In this document: positions 1-8,360 of the stretch, in pieces | How positions within the stretch are numbered: position 1 is the first letter of the stretch | Layout: each line of letters starts with the position of its first letter | DNA from: DATEDA01 sp963754305 | GTDB lineage: Bacteria > Pseudomonadota > Gammaproteobacteria > Burkholderiales > SG8-39 | NCBI GenBank assembly: GCA_963754305.1 | Contig: CAVWFR010000014.1 | Span: forward strand, 1 to 64,000 | DNA: 64,000 nucleotides | Direction: 5' to 3' | Program-made: the position numbers and the translations under genes | Notes under the pieces: model-generated | Told to the model about the DNA's origin: nothing | The model's input: the letters and a program-made list of their open reading frames with translations, nothing else | Databases searched by the model: none

Positions 1-233
1 GCTGTCGACCCATTTGCGACACTCGGCGCTTCCGACAGCGGACAGTCAAGCACCTCGAAAGCCGACGCTCATCGGTCGCTGCGCTTGATCGCGGTTAAGA
101 CTGGGGTAGCACGCAGGCTGCGATCTAGGGCCTCCTCCCTTCGATCTCACGCGGCCCATCGCATTCGATCAGTGGTTCGATCTTGTGGTGACGCAGGCAG
201 CGCTCAACGGCGATGGGGACACGGGTACTACAA
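1..233. other. Intergenic stretch, no gene seen
   Basis: No reading frame here has protein-like composition or a ribosome binding site, and no RNA gene was recognised. The first 50 bases carry a loose inverted repeat (CTGTC near base 1 and GACAG near bases 33 and 44), which could belong to a dispersed repeat. The base composition looks less GC-rich than in the catabolic genes further right. Confidence 0.4.
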
Positions 234-647
234 TCATTGCGTTCCGCTAAGACGAGCTCGCGAGACGTAGGCGGGCGAATTGGTGGGCTGCTCGAGCTGG
301 GTGGACAGTTTCTTCTGTGCGTCCCTGAGTTTCTCTAGTGCGCCAGGTATTCTCCCTGGCGCGAGGCTCTCGATGAGCCTGTGCTGCGGAACCTTCGGCG
401 CCTCAGGTCGGAATCGGTTTCGTTGCAGCCCCGGAGCACTCAGTGTCTGCTGGCGCCGCGGTCCAATGAGGGGCACCTGCTGGATGCCGGCATCCGACTT
501 GACCTCGCGGTAGTTGTTGTTGCGGAAGAGGACGACCGCCGCCAAGACCCTAGGTCCAACGCGACTTCCGCTCATCGATGATGTGAAGCCCACAAGATGC
601 GGCTGATCCTTGAGATCGACGTTACCGAACGGTCCCGCTCCGGGCAT
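234..647 (-). CDS. Possible hypothetical protein (137 aa)
   Basis: This minus-strand frame is open and ends at a TGA. Its inner part has fairly coding-like codons: a valine-rich segment around residues 30-45, then a polar, Gln/Pro/Arg-rich C-terminal half. I recognise no domain. Upstream in-frame ATG codons exist near 725 and 911, but the latter would overlap the radical SAM gene. It would be transcribed divergently from that gene. No clear ribosome binding site marks a start, so it may be a chance ORF or the remnant of an unknown gene. Confidence 0.28.
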   Translation of the reverse strand: MPGAGPFGNVDLKDQPHLVGFTSSMSGSRVGPRVLAAVVLFRNNNYREVKSDAGIQQVPLIGPRRQQTLSAPGLQRNRFRPEAPKVPQHRLIESLAPGRIPGALEKLRDAQKKLSTQLEQPTNSPAYVSRARLSGTQ

Positions 648-783
648 AATCCGCGAATCGGATTGCGGTTCCCCCGAGCTGCGGGAATCGCCCGGACGCG
701 GCCCATGCAACGTAGCCGCGCACATCGGCCCCACGCGCAACCCGCGCCGTGACTCCTGAGGATCACCCCACGGGAGTAAGAGC

Positions 784-2448
784 TTGAGCAACCCGACTGC
801 ACTTCCCTTGGACAGCGAAAGCGCCATGCTTCGAACGGTGCGCTTCGAGCCGCGACAACGACACCTGCCGTCCGCCTCCCCGCCGAAGCGGCTCTCAATC
901 TGCCTCATCAATCCGAAGTTCGAGCCTTCCTACTGGGGCTTCGACTACGCCCTCCCGCTCTACCCGGGGGACAAGCGCTGTACGATGATCACGGGGGCGC
1001 TCCCCGCGCTCGCCGGGTTGGTGCCCGCCTCGCACGAGGTCGTTCTACTCGATGAAAACGTGGAGGACATCGACTTCGAATCCCTGCCGCGCTTCGACAT
1101 CGTCGGCGTCACGGGGATGAACGTCCAGAAGGAGCGCATGCGCGACATCCTCCTGCGCTTGCGAGAGCTCGCGGTGTTCACGGCCGTCGGAGGCGCCTAT
1201 GCCTCGGTGAACGAGCCGTATTTTGACGGCCTCTGCGATGTCCTCTTCGTCGGCGAAGCGGAAACCACATGGCCCGAATTCCTCGAGGATTTCGCTGCGG
1301 GCCAACCGACGAAGAAGGTCTACGTGCAGGCTGAAAAGACCGACATGACGAAGGTACCAAAGCCGCGCTACGACTTGCTCAAAGTACGGCGTTACGCTTC
1401 GGGAGCGCTTCAGTTCTCACGCGGGTGCCCGTTTCAGTGTGAGTTCTGCGACATCATCGTCACGTTCGGCCGAAGGCCCCGCACCAAGCGGCCGGAGCAG
1501 GTGATTGAGGAACTGGAGGACATGCGGCAGGCGGGGTTCTTCTCCGCCTTTCTCGTCGACGACAACTTCATCGGAAACAAGAAGGCGGCGAAAGACCTCC
1601 TGCGGCTCCTCGTTCCCTGGCAAGAGAAGAACGGCTACCCGCTGCGACTCTCGACCGAGGCGAGCATCAACCTCGCCGACGACCGGGAGCTGCTCGAGCT
1701 GCTGTACGCGGCGAACTTTCGCCACGTCTTCATCGGGATTGAGACGCCCCGTGCGGCCTCGCTCAACGAGACCAAGAAGTTCCAGAACACACGCGGCGAC
1801 TCGCTCGAAGCCAAGATCGAGCGGATCCAGAACGCCGGGATCGACGTTCACGCGGGGTTCATCGTCGGCTTTGACAACGACGATAAGTCGATCTTCGAAG
1901 AGCAGTACAAATTCATCCAGGAGAACGGCGTTCTCCTCGCCATGGTCGGCATGCTCACGGCAATCCACAAGACGCCGCTCTACGAGCGACTCAAGCGGGA
2001 TGGACGCCTCGTCGAGGATGATCCGAACTGCAACATCGTCCCGCAGCAGATGACGCGCGAAGAGCTGCAGCGCGGCTATTGGGATCTCGTCCGCCGCCTC
2101 TACACGCCCGAGGCGTTCTTCGACCGCTACTTTAGAGTCTATCGTTTGACCCAATACCATGATCGGCGCGCGGCGATATCGAGCAAGGCTGGCGAAGGGA
2201 AGCTGCTTCCGACGCTCGGCTACGGTTTGATCCTTCTGTGGTCACTCGCTCGAGCGCTCCGTAAGGAGCGTGCGCTACGGAGCATCGGCCTGGTCTACCT
2301 GCGTTACTTTTTCAAGGTGAACTTGAAGTACCGGAAGGACGTGATCGGATTCGCGCAGTTCATGAACCGGTGCGTGACGCACTGGCACTTCCACAAATTC
2401 ACGCGCCTTTCTATCGCCGGTAAGCTTCGGCTGTTCAACTCGGGCTGA
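784..2448 (+). CDS. B12-binding radical SAM protein (HpnP-like architecture)
   Basis: The protein has an N-terminal cobalamin-binding-type domain (about residues 37-170) followed by a radical SAM domain. The 4Fe-4S ligands are Cys215, Cys219 and Cys222 in a CxxxCxxC motif. The C-terminal third resembles the DUF4070 extension found in B12-dependent radical SAM methylases such as hopanoid C-2 methylase HpnP. Known members methylate unactivated carbons using methylcobalamin and SAM. The length (554 aa) and domain order fit HpnP, but no hopanoid genes are near, so the substrate is open. The frame starts at TTG 784; the ATG at 826 is a good alternative because the first 35 residues look unconserved. 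It appears to be monocistronic. Confidence 0.85.
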   Translation: MSNPTALPLDSESAMLRTVRFEPRQRHLPSASPPKRLSICLINPKFEPSYWGFDYALPLYPGDKRCTMITGALPALAGLVPASHEVVLLDENVEDIDFESLPRFDIVGVTGMNVQKERMRDILLRLRELAVFTAVGGAYASVNEPYFDGLCDVLFVGEAETTWPEFLEDFAAGQPTKKVYVQAEKTDMTKVPKPRYDLLKVRRYASGALQFSRGCPFQCEFCDIIVTFGRRPRTKRPEQVIEELEDMRQAGFFSAFLVDDNFIGNKKAAKDLLRLLVPWQEKNGYPLRLSTEASINLADDRELLELLYAANFRHVFIGIETPRAASLNETKKFQNTRGDSLEAKIERIQNAGIDVHAGFIVGFDNDDKSIFEEQYKFIQENGVLLAMVGMLTAIHKTPLYERLKRDGRLVEDDPNCNIVPQQMTREELQRGYWDLVRRLYTPEAFFDRYFRVYRLTQYHDRRAAISSKAGEGKLLPTLGYGLILLWSLARALRKERALRSIGLVYLRYFFKVNLKYRKDVIGFAQFMNRCVTHWHFHKFTRLSIAGKLRLFNSG

Positions 2449-2802
2449 GCGATGCGCGTGTACCGCGCGGCAGGCCGGTGAAGATCGCGGCACAGATCAA
2501 GATGGGGAAGAATCTTTCCGTCTCCGAGCTATCGATGTGTCGTGGTATGCAACTTGGCTGGATCGATTACTTTTTTGTCGCCCACCTTCCCCGCTCGGCG
2601 CCTTCGGGACCCGAGCGGCACCGTGGCAGCCGACCCGAAGCGAAAGGTCAGGACTGCCGAGAGCGGACGCACGAAATCGAGGGGGCAGACGTTGAACGGT
2701 CGCGCTGAGCGGCCGCCAAGGCGCGAATCGCCGAGGGCAGGCGCTTGACGCGAGACATGAACGGCCCCGACCGCCGCGCGACCGTAGCGCAAAGGAAAAG
2801 GA
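2449..2802. other. Intergenic stretch between convergent genes
   Basis: These 354 bases separate the ends of two convergent genes. The short frames on both strands have Arg/Pro/Ser-rich, non-protein-like translations and no ribosome binding sites. I see no convincing terminator hairpin with a T-run and no recognisable RNA. Confidence 0.4.
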
Positions 2803-4605
2803 TCATTTCGGATGCCGCGATGCGGCGCGGGCGATGGCGAAAAGCACCAGGCCCGATCCAAGGCAAGCCGGGACCGCACCCCACAGCCACGTATCGGTTC
2901 CGGTGGCGAGGTAGACGGTCATGGCGGCGACAGCACTCGCGGCGCCAAAACCAAGAATGACCAGCGCCCATCCGGGGCTCACGGTTCCAGAGTTGCCACG
3001 CTTTCGGCCGACGATCGGCCCCAGCACGAGCGGCGCAAATGACAGTTGCGCACAGGAGAACGCGAACATCAGGGCGAGGAACGTACTGCTCGTGAAACTA
3101 ATCTGAAGAAATGCGTCGGCAACGCAAAATGCCGCGGCGAACGCTAGGCCGAGGCCGCCGCCTGCGACAAGTGTGCGTCGCGTTGCCGTTGCTTCCTTCG
3201 ACGCCTGCCCCGGTCCCGGCGCGAGCTCCGGCCAAATCGCCGCCAGCATGTCGTAACGGATGGTGCACAGGCTCGCCGAGAACAGGGCGCTCATCGTCGA
3301 TAGCGCGACCGCGGACACGCAGATCAGCAACAACGGCAAGGCAACGACGGTCACCTCGTTGTACTCGGAGATGAGCTGCGCAACGTAGGCCTGCAGGACG
3401 TCCGCGCCGCCCGGCGTTTCAATCGCGATGACGGCGATGGCGCCGAGCATGCACATGAACAGCCATACGAGGGAACTCTCCACGGCGTATATCCTGAAGA
3501 CTCCACGCAACACAGCGGACCGCTGGCCCGGCTCGACGCCGCTCGAGCTCATATCTTTTCGGGCCGCTGCAAGTCTTTGCCAGTTTGTGACGTCGACGAG
3601 CGGATAGAACAGGGGCAGCAGGCAAAGGGCGAGCAGCCCCACGCCGGGCACGCGTGTCCCGGTCTGCAACGCGGCAGCGCTGTCGCGCCCGATCGCTGGC
3701 AGGCCCGCAGCGTAGAACTCCATGAGCGCGAGGACGATAATCAGAACGATCAAGACCGATACGCACGGATTGAGAATCTTCTCGAACCTGCTCAGGAGCC
3801 GGGCGCCAAACGACTCGCGGCCGGGATCGGCGTTGGAAGCAGCTCTCCGGATTGGCTCGGTGTCGACGTATTTCGAATGTCGGTAATAGAGCATGATCGT
3901 GCAGCAGACGGCGACACAGACGACCGCGAATGTGCCGTGCGGCGGCATCGACGTGCGCGCGGAGACGTGCAGATACAAGAGAATGGCCGTCGACCCGAAC
4001 AGGCCCAGATACAGCATGCCGAGTTGCAGCTGAGCCGAGTGCATGACCCCGGAATGGCCGGAGAGAGTTGCGTGCAGCACCGTCAACAGCAGCGCGCCGA
4101 ACACGAACAAATAGACGGCGGCCGCGCATCCCGGCAGCATCGGTTCGAGAAATGCCGCCAGTCCAAGCGCCTCGCCGACGAGAAGACCAACGAGAGCGAA
4201 AAGCGTAAGGCTCGCCGCCAGCAGGCGGACCCGCGGATCGTTGCCGTGCTGCCGCGCTATGAACTCATGCACGGTGATCGATCGGTCGCGGCTTAGTGCA
4301 CCATCCAGAAACTCGAGCAGCGGCTGGCGCAGGATGTAGATCAGGTAAACACCCAGCCCGAAGAATGCCGAACCGATGATGGCCGGCCATAAATCGCCGC
4401 TCGCGCCCCAGGCGAAAAGCGGGCCGAACGCAGCCATCCGCAGCGCATAAGCGATCGACGAGTTTCGGACGACATCGGGCCGCGTGTATTGCGACGAGAC
4501 GAAATGGTCTTGCGCCCGCATGTGGTCCGGGCGCCGGAGCAGCCAAACCGGGATGAAACAGATCCCAAGCGCAAGCACCAAGGAAAGGAATGTGACGAAC
4601 GACAT
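2803..4605 (-). CDS. Sodium:solute symporter-like permease (SSS family)
   Basis: This is a 600-residue integral membrane protein with about 13-14 hydrophobic segments spread over its whole length. The N-terminal region, with a helix at residues 3-18, a short charged loop with an ALRMAAFGP stretch and then a glycine-rich helix, resembles SSS-family sodium-coupled symporters (PutP/ActP relatives). The frame is open from 4650, but the ATG at 4605 starts directly before the first membrane helix and is preferred. No partner such as a DUF485 subunit or sensor kinase lies next to it, so the transported solute cannot be named. It runs convergently toward the radical SAM gene. Confidence 0.75.
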   Translation of the reverse strand: MSFVTFLSLVLALGICFIPVWLLRRPDHMRAQDHFVSSQYTRPDVVRNSSIAYALRMAAFGPLFAWGASGDLWPAIIGSAFFGLGVYLIYILRQPLLEFLDGALSRDRSITVHEFIARQHGNDPRVRLLAASLTLFALVGLLVGEALGLAAFLEPMLPGCAAAVYLFVFGALLLTVLHATLSGHSGVMHSAQLQLGMLYLGLFGSTAILLYLHVSARTSMPPHGTFAVVCVAVCCTIMLYYRHSKYVDTEPIRRAASNADPGRESFGARLLSRFEKILNPCVSVLIVLIIVLALMEFYAAGLPAIGRDSAAALQTGTRVPGVGLLALCLLPLFYPLVDVTNWQRLAAARKDMSSSGVEPGQRSAVLRGVFRIYAVESSLVWLFMCMLGAIAVIAIETPGGADVLQAYVAQLISEYNEVTVVALPLLLICVSAVALSTMSALFSASLCTIRYDMLAAIWPELAPGPGQASKEATATRRTLVAGGGLGLAFAAAFCVADAFLQISFTSSTFLALMFAFSCAQLSFAPLVLGPIVGRKRGNSGTVSPGWALVILGFGAASAVAAMTVYLATGTDTWLWGAVPACLGSGLVLFAIARAASRHPK

Positions 4606-4753
4606 CGGAAATCTGTCAGGTTGGCAAAGCGCGGCGGATTGCCACCCCATAGCCTATGCGGGCTGCAAGAACGCGTAGCATAGGCGTTGCTCAGGCGATG
4701 GAAGACCCTAGGGTCCGATTCAGTTCGCAAAGGACAACGTTGCGACAGCTGGC

Positions 4754-5380
4754 ATGATTGCGGAGTCCGGGCGGCGGGAAGCTTCAGGTGGTGTGCGTGA
4801 TGCTTGTGTCTCAGTCGGTTGGAGCGCTGGCGTGAGCTGGGCCTTAGTGGCTATCGCGCTGCTCTGGTGCAGCTGTGCCCACGCCGAAACTGAGGTGTAT
4901 CTGCTGCGCGGCTGGTTTGGCGTGTTTTCCACCGGCATGGACAGCATGGCCGAAGCGCTCCGCGGCAAGGGCATCCAGGCCGAGGCGATCGGGCACCTGT
5001 CCTGGAAGTCGACGGTTTCGAAGGTCGTCAAGGAGCGGGCGGCCGGCAAGACCGGCCGGCTCGTGCTGGTCGGCCACTCGCAGGGCGGGAACAATGTGAT
5101 CGAAATGGCTCGCGAGCTGGAGACGCACAAGATTTCGGTGGACCTGCTGATCACGCTCGCGCCGTTTCTTCAGGACCCGGTCCCCTCCAATGTCGTGCGG
5201 GCGCTCAACTACTACCAGTCTCCCGGCTGGGGCGCGCCGCTCATTGCCGACCCCGGCTTCAAAGGTGAGCTCTTTAACATCGATATCGGGAGCGACTCGG
5301 GCACCTTCCACATCAACATCGACAAAAATCCCAGAGTCCAAACGGAGATTGTCGGCGCGATCGCTGCCCTGCCACGATAG
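4754..5380 (+). CDS. Secreted alpha/beta hydrolase, lipase-like
   Basis: The product has a hydrophobic export segment ending in a Cys-Ala-His-Ala type cleavage region, followed by a compact alpha/beta-hydrolase fold of about 165 residues. A classical nucleophile elbow GHSQGG is present in the middle, and a C-terminal HINID-containing segment near the end can supply the catalytic His. The short length and lack of a lid fit small periplasmic lipase/esterase-like proteins. The ATG at 4754 has a poor ribosome binding site. A GTG at 4832, preceded by TTGGAG and placed right before the signal peptide, may be the true start. The substrate is unknown. Confidence 0.75.
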   Translation: MIAESGRREASGGVRDACVSVGWSAGVSWALVAIALLWCSCAHAETEVYLLRGWFGVFSTGMDSMAEALRGKGIQAEAIGHLSWKSTVSKVVKERAAGKTGRLVLVGHSQGGNNVIEMARELETHKISVDLLITLAPFLQDPVPSNVVRALNYYQSPGWGAPLIADPGFKGELFNIDIGSDSGTFHINIDKNPRVQTEIVGAIAALPR

Positions 5381-5421
5381 GAGGCGGACGCTCGGATCGG
5401 CGATTAGGCGGGCGGGAGATC

Positions 5422-5622
5422 GCGAAGCCGATCAGCACGCATACGTTGCGGCACTCGTTCGCGACGCACCTGCTCGAGAGCGGTCAGAACATCCGCACGA
5501 TCCAGGAGTCGCTGGGTCACAGCCACGTGGATACGATGATGATCTACACGCATGTGCTGAACCGGGGAACGGGCGTGCTAACCCGCTTGACGATCCGCTG
5601 CCCCTCTCGTCAACGCCGGTAA
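5422..5622 (+). pseudogene. C-terminal remnant of an integron-type tyrosine recombinase
   Basis: The translated fragment reads THTLRHSFATHLLESG, then IQESLGH and IYTHVLNRG, which are the box II motifs of tyrosine recombinases: the HxxR core, the second His/Trp position and the nucleophile Tyr. The wording of the motifs is closest to integron integrases (IntI) and their chromosomal relatives. Everything N-terminal to the HxxR box is missing. Directly after the VLNRG block the reading frame seems to shift, because the usual GVxSPLD-like end appears in a neighbouring frame (ANPLDDPL). The piece cannot encode an active enzyme. No attC site was recognised. Confidence 0.8.
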
Positions 5623-5849
5623 TCCCGCCTGCAGCGAACGTCCGCTTTGGAGCAACTTAGGAAACGGGCTCATGCGGCTGGCTGTGGCCGCAAGTGTGAG
5701 TACGCAACCGGGCCAGGAAGCAGCCTTTCAGTGAAAGCGCCTGGCCCCGCCATGACCTCGTCGCCGGGTCCGGGCCGTGGCGAACCGGGCTGGGCCGCCC
5801 GGCAGGCTTGTTGGGTGTCAACTATCGGGCGGCCTGTACTTCGCGTCGA
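5623..5849. other. Spacer between two recombinase remnants
   Basis: No gene is visible. A hairpin-like pair, GGGCCAGG and CCTGGCCC, separated by about 23 bases, lies around 5713-5750. It could be a repeat end or a terminator-like structure. The stretch lies between the convergent C-terminal ends of two recombinase fragments. Confidence 0.35.
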
Positions 5850-6030
5850 TCAAATCTCAGTCTGCTCGGAGATCTCCAAAGCGTCGTCCACCTCGATACC
5901 GAGGTACCGCACAGTCGATTCAAGTTTGGAATGCCCAAGCAGCAATTGCACCGCACGCAGGTTCTTTGTACGGCGATAGATCAACGTCGCCTTGGTCGCC
6001 GCGTCGAGTGCGTGCCGTAGTCCGTGGCCG
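5850..6030 (-). pseudogene. C-terminal remnant of a second tyrosine recombinase
   Basis: Minus-strand translation gives TKATLIYRRT, LRAVQLLLGHSKLEST and VRYLGIEVDDALEI up to a stop. This is the typical C-terminus of a family of short site-specific integrases, with the GH box and the catalytic Tyr in VRYLG. The expected HSLRRTKAT block is degraded to HGLRHALDAATKAT, and nothing recognisable as integrase lies before it. It is a different family from the fragment at 5422 and faces it. Together they mark old insertion or recombination activity at this point. Confidence 0.75.
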
Positions 6031-6120
6031 CGAATGACCGGACCCGCTGCACAACTGCCGCTCAGCTGGAAGCCGCCAACGGCTGCAAGCGGTCGAAAGC
6101 TGAGTTTCAAACGGCGACAC
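6031..6120 (-). repeat. Possible dispersed repeat abutting the integrase remnant
   Basis: Read on the minus strand, this stretch contains the pattern CAGCTTTCGACCGCTTGCAG and a downstream GGCAGTTGTGC block. It resembles a short non-coding repeat I associate with many betaproteobacterial intergenic regions. It replaces the sequence that should encode the middle of the integrase, so it probably sits at the truncation point. The identification is from memory of similar sequences and rests on one copy only. Confidence 0.3.
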
Positions 6121-6132
6121 TGCCCGCGGAGA

Positions 6133-6876
6133 TCAGTGCTTCGCCAGCAGCGCCCCGAACCCTTCCACCTTGTCGGCAATCCCCGCGTGCCGCAGCGCAT
6201 GCCGGTAGATCGCGGTGTTGATCGCCACCACCGGCCGCTTCATCCATACCTCGGCTTCGCCGGCCAGGCGCGCCATGGCGAGGTTGGTCCCGACCTGGAT
6301 AAGAGCGTCGACATCGTCGCCGTCGACCTTCGCGAGCGCCTCGCGCAGCCGCATTTCGCTCACGTGCGCGATGTCGACCGGGCTCGTGCACTTCAGGCCT
6401 TCGATCCGCTTCACGCGGAACCCCGCTTCCTCGAAGAAGCGCGCCACGTTCTCGTCGCCGACCGGCCAGTAGGGCGTCACGACACCGAGCGTCTTCGCCC
6501 CATAGAGCTCGAGCGCCTCTGCGGCGGCCTCCGACCCCATCGACACCGGGAGCCCGGTCTTCGCCATCAGGTGCGCCTTGAGCTTGCGGGCGGCCTCGTA
6601 GCCGTTCCAGAAGGTTTCCGCCGAGATGCCCATCACCAGGTAGTCGGGCTCGCAGGACATGATGCTGTCGACCGCTTCGTCCTGCGCGGTGACGATCAGG
6701 GCGATCAGCCGGTTGAAGTCGTCGTTCGACTGGAGCGGAATGTTCGGGATGCGGATGCGGCTGATATGGTTGGTCACCCCCGGCGGACGCATCGCGTCGA
6801 ACTCGGGCTGGACGCTGGTGTTGGTCGACGGGACGAGGACGCCGAACTTCTTGCGCCAGCCTAGCGAATCGGTCAT
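6133..6876 (-). CDS. Maleate isomerase / Asp-Glu racemase superfamily protein
   Basis: The 247-residue protein fits the maleate cis-trans isomerase and arylmalonate decarboxylase branch of the Asp/Glu racemase superfamily. It has an N-terminal GVLVPSTNTSVQPEF loop, a second lobe beginning near GVVTPYWPVGD, and a C-terminal AINTAIYRHALR segment. The two active-site cysteines usual for maleate isomerase are not visible. The first position falls in VMGISAETFW (residues 81-90) and the second in IQVGTNLA (193-200). The reaction may therefore differ from maleate isomerisation. It stands alone, divergent from the small gene at 7052. Confidence 0.8.
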   Translation of the reverse strand: MTDSLGWRKKFGVLVPSTNTSVQPEFDAMRPPGVTNHISRIRIPNIPLQSNDDFNRLIALIVTAQDEAVDSIMSCEPDYLVMGISAETFWNGYEAARKLKAHLMAKTGLPVSMGSEAAAEALELYGAKTLGVVTPYWPVGDENVARFFEEAGFRVKRIEGLKCTSPVDIAHVSEMRLREALAKVDGDDVDALIQVGTNLAMARLAGEAEVWMKRPVVAINTAIYRHALRHAGIADKVEGFGALLAKH

Positions 6877-6985
6877 CGGACGCGCTCCAGTGGGGTTGCG
6901 CGCCCGAGTCTAAGCGACGGTCCGGCGTGGTGCCAGCCCCGCGTATGCATGCGAATCGGGAATGAATTGGATGTAGGAATGTCGT

Positions 6986-7014
6986 TTCACAACCAGGCGG
7001 CGGGCGCCTAGAGT
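6986..7014 (+). promoter_or_regulatory. Sigma-70-like promoter for the gene at 7052
   Basis: TTCACA (6986-6991) and TAGAGT (7009-7014) are separated by exactly 17 bases. They match the -35 and -10 consensus with one and two mismatches. Transcription would start about 30 bases before the 68-residue gene. Confidence 0.5.
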
Positions 7015-7051
7015 ATCTGTCACGGATCGACCAGTCCAAGGAGCCCACGTC

Positions 7052-7258
7052 ATGCGAAACGATCATGTTTTCTACGGCAACGTCGGCGGCCGTTACCCGA
7101 CGGACGACGAGATCGAGCACCACCTGCACGCTGCGCGCGTGCTGCGCTCCGAGGCCTTGCACCACGGCCTCAGGCGCGCCCGCGAGTGGCTCGTCGCCGC
7201 GTTCCGGCGGCGGGTAGTCCCCGGCGGCACCCGGCCCGCCAAGGTGCAGCACTGCTAG
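7052..7258 (+). CDS. Small conserved-type hypothetical protein (68 aa)
   Basis: A strong ribosome binding site (AAGGAG) lies eight bases before the ATG, and a good promoter lies just upstream, so this short gene is probably real. The protein has an acidic, His-rich segment followed by an amphipathic Arg/Ala/Leu helix (DEIEHHLHAARVLRSEAL). This pattern resembles small cytosolic proteins of proteobacteria with an ARxLRAEA motif (RSP_7527-like). There is no signal peptide or membrane segment. Its function is unknown. Confidence 0.65.
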   Translation: MRNDHVFYGNVGGRYPTDDEIEHHLHAARVLRSEALHHGLRRAREWLVAAFRRRVVPGGTRPAKVQHC

Positions 7259-7335
7259 ATCGGGAATCGCTGCCGTCGGTGGCGAGTCGCCTGAGGTCGG
7301 CGCGCGCGAGGGGGGTGCCCCCTCACCGCATCCTG
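7256..7335 (+). repeat. Double-hairpin repeat, copy 1
   Basis: After the stop of the small gene comes the pattern GGCGAGTCGCCTGAGGTCGG, then GCGCGAGGGGGGTGCCCCCTCACCGCATC. The second half folds into a GAGGGGG/CCCCCTC hairpin with a very small loop. The layout matches copies at 26592, 47917 and 50788. It may also end transcription of the small gene. Confidence 0.55.
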
Positions 7336-7342
7336 AAGACTG

Positions 7343-8350
7343 CTAGCTCGACCGCCCGAACGCGCTCGCCAGCAGCTCATAGGAGCGCAGCCGGCTCGCG
7401 TACTCGCCGGTGATCGTGATGACCATCAGCTCGTCGGCGGCGAACCGCTCGGTGAGCGCGAGGAGCTTGTCACGGACCTCGTCTGGGGCGCCGTGGACGA
7501 GTCGCTCGCGCTGCGAGAGCACGAAGGCGCGCTCGCGGTCGCTGTAACGGTGCGCCGCCGCTTCTTCTGCAGTAGGCACCGGCGAATCGATGCCGAGTGC
7601 CATGTGTAGCCGCCGGAGATCGATCGAGCCCGCGAGCCGCTCGGCTTCTGCTGCGGTTTCCGCACAGATCACGAACACGCATACCAACGCGCGCGGCGCT
7701 GCATCGCGCGCAGAGGGTCTGAAGTTCTCCCGATACGCCCGCGTCACCGCGTCCCCGCCGCGCGCGCTGATGAAGTGCGCGAACGCGAAGCGCAACCCGA
7801 GATCGGCGGCGAGCGCGCCGCTGTAGTCCGACGAGCCGAGCAGCCACACCTCGGGCGAAGTCGCGCCGGCGGGCATCGCCTTCACCGGCGCGAACGGGTG
7901 CTCCGGCGGGAGGCTCGCATCGAGGAAGCCGACCAGATCGCGCACCTGCTCGGGAAAGTCGTCGGCGAAGGCGTATGGGCCGCGGGCCACCGCCTGCGCC
8001 GTCAGCCGGTCGCCACCCGGTGCGCGGCCGATGCCGAGGTCGATGCGGCCGGGGAAGAGCGCCTCGAGCATGCGGAACTGCTCGGCGATCTTGAGCGCGC
8101 TGTAGTAGGGGAGCAGCACTCCGCCCGTGCCGACGCGGATACGCGAGGTGGCGGCGGCGACGCGCGCGGCGAGGATCTCCGGGCAGGGATCGGCGAGCGC
8201 GGCGATCGCGTGATGCTCGGCGAGCCAGTAGCGCGAGTAGCCGAGCCGCTCGGCAGCCTCGGCGAGCCGAACCGTTTGCGCGACGGCTTCGGCCGGCGTG
8301 TGTCCGGATATGACCGGCGACTGATCCAGCACGCCGAGGGCGGGCGTCAT
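7343..8350 (-). CDS. LLM-class flavin-dependent oxidoreductase (MsnO8 type)
   Basis: The 335-residue protein has the luciferase-like monooxygenase TIM barrel. Landmarks are the N-terminal LDQSPVISGHTPAEAV strand and helix, YWLAEHHAI, IRVGTGGVLLPYYSALKIAEQFRMLEALFPGRIDLGIGRAPGG, and the conserved WLLGSS flavin-binding segment. These motifs are those of the MsnO8 branch of LLM oxidoreductases, which use FMN and mostly have unknown substrates. It is likely cotranscribed with the small membrane protein at 8361-8543, which lies only 10 bases upstream in the direction of transcription. Confidence 0.88.
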   Translation of the reverse strand: MTPALGVLDQSPVISGHTPAEAVAQTVRLAEAAERLGYSRYWLAEHHAIAALADPCPEILAARVAAATSRIRVGTGGVLLPYYSALKIAEQFRMLEALFPGRIDLGIGRAPGGDRLTAQAVARGPYAFADDFPEQVRDLVGFLDASLPPEHPFAPVKAMPAGATSPEVWLLGSSDYSGALAADLGLRFAFAHFISARGGDAVTRAYRENFRPSARDAAPRALVCVFVICAETAAEAERLAGSIDLRRLHMALGIDSPVPTAEEAAAHRYSDRERAFVLSQRERLVHGAPDEVRDKLLALTERFAADELMVITITGEYASRLRSYELLASAFGRSS

Positions 8351-8360
8351 CGCCGTGCGC

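Noticed and set aside
5422..6030. Intact integron or integrative element
   Set aside because: Both recombinase pieces lack their N-terminal parts, and no attI/attC sites, cassettes or tRNA target were recognised.
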